This document shows positions 57,128-64,000 of a DNA stretch of 64,000 nucleotides, one piece after another. Source of the DNA: Mytilus trossulus (lineage: Eukaryota; Mollusca; Bivalvia; Mytilida; Mytilidae); assembly GCF_036588685.1 (NCBI RefSeq), contig NC_086374.1, forward strand, positions 73,344,457 through 73,408,456, read 5' to 3'. Numbering within the stretch: position 1 is the first letter of the stretch; each line of letters opens with the position of its first letter. Under the pieces are notes generated by a model that was given only the letters and a program-made list of their open reading frames with translations, made no database searches and was not told the origin of the DNA. The position numbers and the translations under genes are program-made.

Positions 57128-58226
57128 GGTAAACGGACAGAAAGTCACAGGACATAAAGTTACAAAGGATTAGGCCCGGTAAGGACCGATTTTGGCCTCA
57201 AATTTCAGGTTCATGTAACGAAAGATGTTGACCACTTTTTAAACACTTAAGTGTCTATTTTATTTGATTCAATTAATGTATGTGAAAGATTTTAACTAAT
57301 TTAGTCATTAAAAACGCTCCGATTCAAGCTCAAATATGAAAACTCTAACAAATATGCTGAAAAATGTAACTTTTCAGAGGGTTTTTGTCAAAAATGAAAG
57401 TGGCCGCATCCGTGTTCATCCTCAATCTTTATATAAGTTATGTATTATCATCAAATACAACTTACATTTAAATATTTTGGATGAACACGAATGCGGCCAC
57501 TTTCGTTTTACACGAAAACCGTCTAAAATTTAACCAAAATGCTAGAATTGTGAAGATTTCAGTAATTTAGCCTGACTTACTGGTGCTAGTGCTCGATATA
57601 TGTACAACGTATTGTCAAAACAGACCATATTTATGTAGCAGAAGCATTCTACTGTCCAATTAATAACTAAAATTATACATTTTAACAATTTTGTAAAACT
57701 GCTATATTTTGGGGCCAAAAATGGGTCTTATCGGACCTACTCCTTTGATAGGACGAAAAGTCACAGGACAAAAAGTCACAATTATTTTTTTGACAATTGT
57801 TTGAATATATAAGAGAAAGATCTTGAAATATTTTCTTTTTATTACATCTATTTATTTTTCAGTGTAGGACATTGTTCATAAGCTTTGTTAAATGAAAAGT
57901 TATCAAATTTTAATCATGCAAAGGGGACATTTCTTGGCACCATGAAGCCATTTAAGTACAAAGTCACTTTGACATTTTGTTTTCAGAACAATTATTTGTT
58001 CATCATTGATATTTATTGAATAAATTTTAATTACAAAGTTGCTTTATATATAAGAGTTCAAGAAAAAAACAAAAACTTTGTTTTTAAAACTATTTTTTCT
58101 TGTTTAAAGAAAAATACTCTAAAAACTGAATTGTGACTTTTTGTCCTGTGACTTTTTGTCCTGTGACTTTTTGTCCGTGACTTTTTGTCTGTGACTTTTT
58201 GTTCTGTGACTTTCTGTCCTACATTC
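57128..58226. mobile_element. Foldback element FB2 with 15-bp subrepeat arms, MITE nested inside
   Basis: GTTGGATC flanks both sides (57120-57127 and 58227-58234). Left end contains GGACAGAAAGTCACAGGACA; right end CTGTGACTTTCTGTCC is its reverse complement. The right arm repeats TTTTTGTCCTGTGAC several times (58136-58215). The left arm has the complementary unit at 57134-57160 and 57753-57780, split by the MITE at 57164-57746. No coding capacity. Confidence 0.8.
57164..57746. mobile_element. MITE R5, second copy, inserted in FB2
   Basis: Left end AAAGGATTAGGCCCGGTAAG; right end, reverse complemented, AAAGGAGTAGGTCCGATAAG. The interior, including the GAAAGTGGCCGCATCC / ATGCGGCCACTTTCGTTT inverted pair, matches the copy at 34915-35486. 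Confidence 0.85.
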
Positions 58227-58234
58227 GTTGGATC

Positions 58235-61200
58235 ATTCCAGAAATGTTGATTAAAAAAATGTGCGCATTTGTCGACGTATCATTTATACGCCCGGATAGA
58301 AAGTTACGGAACTACAGTGCAATTTAAAATATATACATGTATACATTGAACATAAGAAAGAAACATACATTTTGTGCAAATTGGGGTAAAAGTTTTGTAA
58401 ATAGACTAGTCCACGTATACTTACTATACAAATCCTTGCGTATACTAACAGTATGTAATCATCCAATTCGATAGACTATTGTATACCAAAAGAAGAAGAA
58501 GAGGACCAATTTGATTTAAATACAGGTCGATCTATAACTTGCTTTGGTTCATCGAAGTTATGAACAGAGTAAAATCACAGATTTATATATCAATTAGATT
58601 GTTCTCGAATAAAGAAAGAAATTCGTCATCACCACAATTGTTCCGACATATGCAACTGGACGTACACTAATAATCCCCGAGGGATGTGAATATTTTCTAG
58701 GAAAGCTATTGAGTATTAAAGTTTCAAATCATTTTCGGGATTTATTTTCTTTCTTGATATTCAATGACAGCAAATTTAAAGAATAAACTGCTTTTCAGAT
58801 ATTTGTCCGCTTTAGGGGTATTCTTGCCAGTTGAACAGACTTATAATTACATTCAAAAATAGGGAAAGATGACATTAAATTCGTTGTCTTTTGTTTTTAA
58901 ACATCTTTGGTCAAATAGTTATTAAGTATTATACGTTGTGAGACGAAGACTATTTTAATAAGGACGTCCCCGATTATGATTAAATTTGGTTGACGTTTTT
59001 CACACTTGATAAAGAATATCTATTCGTAATTTTTCGATTCCATTTCAAGAAGACCTTAGATTTGCTGTCAATTTTTAAAAACTTCTCAAGTAGAAAAATA
59101 TTTTTTCTTTATTCGTTCATATTATATTCCTCTTCGGTAGAGTTATCTTCAGTGAGTTCCAGTTATTAATTTATTCGTGGCTTTTAAAAAGTCTAAATCT
59201 AAGTGTTCTCATTCATTTATTTGCCTAATAAAAATAAACAAAAATACTTTGGTAAAGCTATTTATAATTTCTAAGTTCTCCTTTTTATTAGACATCAATC
59301 AAGGACAAAAGGTGTAAATCATTTCAATCGGACATATGATTTAAGTTTCCCGTCTTTAACCGAAAATTGTGTATTTCTTAGTAAATTAACTTATTTGAAT
59401 TAAAATAAATAATAGCACCAAACATAATTAAATAATTCCACGGCGATCAATTTTTATTTGTTACCAACTTGAATATATATTTTAAATATGTATATTGAAT
59501 GCTCCCTTGTCTTATAATTCACTGATCCGAATAAACAGTCACACCTGGCAAGATGTACCCGAGAGGCGTGGTTAAATACCGAAGTGCAAATAACAATTTA
59601 CCTTTCAACAAGCCATCTACGAGTATTGCCACAGAACCGTGAATACACACATCGTATCAACCAAGTCATAACAGAGATAGTAAAAGGTCAATAAGAGTAT
59701 ACCAACATATTGTCTTTACAGATTATTGTACTTTACTTTGTTCACCTTATCAGTCCGAAAATATATTAATTAAAAATAAATTTATAACTTTTTGTGTTGT
59801 CGTGAAAAGGACAGTAATCGTACAAGAAATTTTAACAAACATGATGACAACATCACTATTAAGTTTATGTGAAAAAGGTAAATATAGATCTATGGATGGA
59901 AAGGGATAAGAATCTTTTTGAATCTTAGAAAGAAGTTGATTAACGGTAAAATTTCTTTCGTGGACATGAGGTAAAATAAAGCTAGGAGTGAACGCCTTTC
60001 GATTTAAATTTGAAAAGAAAACATCCCAATAAGTTCCGGGATAACTTCTTTGCCACAACCACTAAAATCCAAATGATCTCTTCTTATAAATATATTGTTA
60101 TGAATTTGTAGACTTAACAAGAAAATACAAGGGAAATATTGAAATACATATTTAAACTTATATATTGTGTTTTTTTTTATCATGGCCTTTCTTATTATAT
60201 GTGTGTATGTTTCCATTATAGTATAATTATAAGTATATAGTACATAATTTATTTTTCTTGTTTCTTGTTTCGACTTGGCTTCTATGGCATACTGTGCATA
60301 TTTGCTCTGTTTTTCATATTTCTCATTTTTCTTTTTAGTTAATAGGGGGTAATATATAAAAATATATATTTTGATAACTATGCGACTACCAGTTTTGTTA
60401 GGGTAGCACTCATACTTTCAACAAAAACACACAAAAATCTATTTCTAACGATAGATAGAGTGCACCTTTAAATTTCTTAAACTGATTCCTAATAAATATT
60501 AGAAATAAAAAAGCTATGTTACGACGTTTCTATCCAAGATACTCTCCGACACGAAAAAATGAAATTCATAGTAACTCAAACCAATTGGACCCATAGCAGG
60601 GACGTGTGGATATATAAAATATATTAAAGTTGTGTTATCTCAATCACTTATCAATCCTTTATCGCAATGAAATGAATGGAATATTTGCCAATGAACGTTA
60701 AACACCAAACAATCAATCGACCAATTGCAAACTAGATGTGTTGATTTTTTTAATCAAGGACATTATAAAAAAAAATCTTTTTGAATGGATAATGGAGATA
60801 AATCGAACGCATATATACGACATGTCAACAAACGGAACTCAACGTAAGAAAACGAAACAGTAAACAACAGAAAATAAATTGGAACACGGATGTTTAATGA
60901 CAACAATAAAATGCAAGGTTGCAAAAAAGGATATTAAGTTGTTAACTGCTGTCTTTTAAACACACTGCAGTATCGGTAGACATTTATTATGGATTTTATT
61001 ATAACAAAATGACTGCTCCATAACGATACGTTCGTAGAGTTTCGTCCGTTCGTAAGATGTTGAGAAACCTCTTTTAAGAGGTTTGTGATTTAAATTACAT
61101 CAACACGTTTCAACATATATTTTTTTTTACGCATTCAAAATGTCTCTTTGAAACACATAAAAATTAAAATAACTTATTCATAAAAATGTTGTCCTATATC

Positions 61201-61519
61201 TGGATTGAGTATAAATAAATTTGATATACAGCAACACACGATAATCACTGAATAATAGGCTCCTGACTTTGGATAGACATGTGTAGAATGTGGTGGGGTT
61301 GAACTACGTGTAGTTTGATTATTAGATCACCCATAGCTTTTGATCGGGTTCGTATTGCTTAGTCTTTAGTTTTCTATGTTGATACTTATGTACTATTTGT
61401 CTTTTTCGTTTCTTGCCACGGCTTTCAGTTGTAATATTTTTTTCGTTCTATGCGTTTGAATGTCCCCTCTTTTAAAAACACCAGCCAATGCAATTAATGA
61501 ATATCTTTACTATAAAGTA
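58235..61519 (+). other. Intergenic sequence
   Basis: No gene recognised. A 102-codon minus-strand frame at 59750-60058 has no identifiable motif. The second arm of the 33-bp inverted pair is at 61040-61072. Confidence 0.45.
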
Positions 61520-62155
61520 TAAGGTGGTTTGAATTGGTTGGTTTAAAAAAATTGAGTAAGATATTGTGAAGTTTAAATTGGAAGTAGGCCTACTCGGACA
61601 GAAAATAGTAAATTTAATGTCATTGTTTACATGAGGTAGATCATAAGTAAATATTTTTTGAGACATAATTTTCTTGTACTTAGCAAAAATGAAGATTTAA
61701 CTATGCTCTTTTCAAAAATATAATAAAAAGTATGGGTCACCGTGCTATTTTTCAAGCTATGAGTCGTTGACTTTGACTAAATTAGATTGATCATGGAAAA
61801 ACACATTTGTGTGCATAAAAAAAATCTATGAGATAGAGTTTTGAAATAAATTGTGAAAAGATAGGTTTTGAAATACATTTAAAGAAAATAAGAAGAAAAA
61901 ATGGTGTAACCGATCTTGTTTTCTTGCTACAAGTAAAAAAGAAAAAAAAAATCCCTATCAGTCCAGTATAAATTTTTTTTTTTTAAATATTTTGAATTAT
62001 ACAATAAATTACCAAGTTTTCTTTATATTATCAAACAGTCTAACCTGAAAATGCAAATCTGTCTTCAAATTTGCAGATTTAGACAAATAACTAGACCGTT
62101 TTTTTACTGTGAATGTACAATCCAAGATGGCGGTATACCATGTCTCTGCTTAAAC
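61520..62155. mobile_element. Decayed relative of the TTAA-bounded MITE
   Basis: It shares, in order, AAGGTGGT, GGGTCACCGTGC with TTTTTCAAGCTA, and near the right end CAATCCAAGATGGCG, with the copy at 19393-19993. Termini are eroded. Confidence 0.6.
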
Positions 62156-62879
62156 TAACCAACAAATTTGCAGAAATGAAACCTTTGGTGAAAAAGGAGA
62201 TATGTTTGTACCATGTTGAGCCAAAATTCACTTATCTATCAGTTTGCATTAAAAATTCAGGATTAATGCGCTATATTGTAGACTAATTTAAGATTTCCAG
62301 AAAACCGGGAGTTATTTTGGTAGTACCTGTGTTTTCAAGATCAGAAATTTCTTGTTAGACTTTAAACATTGGTCAAGTTGAAAATTGGCATGTAGAAAGC
62401 CTATGAAAGGTGATAAATGTACAATTCAGGATATACCTGGTTTCTTGAAGTGTAACTTAAAAAATATTTAGAAAGCTGGGAAAATTTTAAATTTGATTGA
62501 ACAGATAGGGATTTTTAATTGGTGCTCGTTCCGAAATGTTGGACATATGCAGTACGTTATTACCCATCTTTTATCAACTTTCGTTTTAATATTAGCTTGA
62601 TCTTAAAACCGGAAGTTTGAATTCCAATATGTCTGCGCCCATGTATCTCAACAAAACGCAGTCTTAGCGTATTTTTCTGTAACAAAGTCACATCGTAAGT
62701 TATAAAAACTACAGAAATCAAGTAATTTAAGCATTTATATTGTTAATTACATCAGTGCGTTTCCCAACGACCAATTGCAATGATAGTCGCTAATTCATGG
62801 ACAGAGCGGTAACCATAAATAATTTTATTTTTTATTTAAATTTCAAAATAGTCGTGCCAGTTGTGTAAAAATAACCTGT
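62156..62879 (+). other. Intergenic sequence
   Basis: No recognised feature. ATGTCTGCGCCCATGTA at about 62631 resembles the ATGGCTGCGCCCATGTAA of satellite module C. Confidence 0.4.
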
Positions 62880-63660
62880 CTCTAACAAAGGATCAATCTT
62901 GCTAGCTGAACTTATAGCAATAAAAATGGTACTGGATTACATAAAATCTTTTTCAAAAGAGCAAATTAATACTTTAACTTTATTTTCGGACAGTCAGACC
63001 GCATAAGGTATCTGAACTCTCAATTGGAAAAGTGACAGCTATCATCAAACCATTAACGAAATCAAAGGGAAAATAAAAAATTTAACATGGATTTTTAATA
63101 AACTTAAACTGGACACCAGGACATGCCAACATAAAAGGAAATGACGAGGCAGACTCCCTGGCAAAAGAAGCTGCTAATTTAAAAGAAGCAGAAACACTAG
63201 CAGTTGATGACATAGTGTTTAAAAACAAGATGTAAAAAAAGCAGCTAGAAATTCTGTTACAAAAAAATGGCAACGCAGATGGGAAAATAGTGATACTGGA
63301 CGTCATTATTTCAGATTTCATCCCGAAGTTAAAAATAAAGTTAAAAAAGACTTCCCATCAAAAAAAATGTACAACATAATCAACAGTTTACGAACAGGTT
63401 ATTCTAAATTAAATGCATACCAATTTATAATAAACCAGCACATCAACTCGGAAACCTGTAATCACTGCAAACAAAAAGAAAATGTACAACACTACCTTTT
63501 TGAATGTGACCTGTATTCAGATGCCAGAGACAAATTATTTCATCAAATATACTTCATAACAGGACAAATTCCAACAGATCTAGACAATTTATTAACAATC
63601 AATTTACCAAATGCAGAATTATTAATCAACTATTAGCAGAGTACATAGAGGAAACAAACC
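62880..63660 (+). pseudogene. Non-LTR retrotransposon 3' end: RNase H plus zinc tail, frameshifted
   Basis: Reads LLAELIAIKMVLDYIK, then LTLFSDSQT (RNase H Glu and Asp motifs), a frameshift near 63003, then LNWTPGHANIKGNDEAD (third and fourth catalytic region), a stop near 63233, and CNHCKQKENVQHYLFEC, a C-x2-C-x7-H-x4-C zinc-type tail. The reverse transcriptase is not present, so the copy is 5'-truncated. I-clade-like by domain order (inference). Confidence 0.75.
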
Positions 63661-64000
63661 GTTTTAGTAGATAATTTGATACAAATTTCTTTAATTTTTT
63701 TATATTTTTAATTTTTCATGCCATTTCAATTACCTGATAAACCATTTTTTAAATTTATTTCACTTCATACAACATGTACAATAGCTCTATAATATTTTTA
63801 AAGCGCCACCTACAATATATAAGTACAAAGGAGAAACTACAATAGTGATAATTATTTTACAAGAGAGGATAATTTACAAGAGAGATTACTCTGTCATCAC
63901 GACAAAGATTGAAGATTGAAGATCATTTCATGACATTGCATTTTTCCTTTCGATCTTATCATTTATGCAATTTTACTTCTCCAACTTTTCCTCATCCCAT
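63661..64000 (+). other. Sequence after the retrotransposon tail
   Basis: ACAAGAGAGGATAATTTACA followed by AGAGAGATTACTCTG contains a short direct repeat; otherwise nothing recognised. Confidence 0.4.

Noticed and set aside
59750-60216. Overlapping minus-strand frames of 102 and 70 codons
   Set aside because: No motif, no splice context and no relative in the window; expected by chance in AT-rich DNA of this length, though a real exon cannot be excluded.

Overview
This is an AT-rich window of invertebrate nuclear DNA, almost certainly from a bivalve mollusc and most likely a Mytilus-type mussel. The reasons are the split genes with GT/AG introns, a temptin-type domain (a molluscan secreted-protein family) joined to a copper monooxygenase, and many dispersed repeats that I recognise from memory as mussel-type. 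No bacterial genes, rRNA, tRNA or CRISPR array were seen. The species assignment is inference.

The gene content is essentially two tandem, same-strand paralogues of one gene. Copy 1 (exons 2-8, about 431-27512; exon 1 lies off the left edge) and copy 2 (exons 1-8, about 32620-44100) each encode a secreted or surface protein: signal peptide, temptin-like domain with a DxDxDG calcium-type loop, a short Cys-rich linker, then the N and C domains of a type II ascorbate-dependent copper monooxygenase (PHM/DBH/MOXD family), ending in a hydrophobic tail. All seven shared exons have identical lengths (133, 99, 180, 167, 244, 97, 568 nt) and identical intron phases. All six expected copper ligands are present. 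Every exon was read from the sequence by splice site and frame.

The introns hold most of the interest. Intron 3 is about 1.3 kb in copy 2 but about 19 kb in copy 1, mostly because of a 17.6-kb array of two near-invariant modules, C (453 bp, 8 copies) and D (821 bp, 17 copies), ordered C D3 C D2 C D2 C D2 C D1 C D6 C D1 C. In both paralogues the 3' ends of exons 4, 5 and 8 have been iterated downstream as degenerate tandem copies. In copy 2 the exon-4 copies form a ladder of three donor sites at exact 42-bp steps with an open frame; the last coding codons and stop lie in the first unit of a 36-bp 3'-UTR minisatellite.

The rest is mobile DNA. There are two decayed reverse-transcriptase elements (33-35 kb and 51-53 kb, minus strand), two non-LTR retrotransposon tails (about 48.1 kb minus, 63 kb plus), a foldback element with 34-bp terminal inverted repeats and a 7-bp flanking repeat (30.0-31.7 kb), a second foldback element with an 8-bp flanking repeat and a MITE nested inside it (57.1-58.2 kb), a 1-kb element with 8-bp duplications inserted in a roughly 165-bp tandem repeat (45.4-46.5 kb), a TTAA-bounded MITE next to exon 4 of copy 1, and many copies of several short dispersed families. 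From about 53.2 kb to 64 kb I see no host gene.
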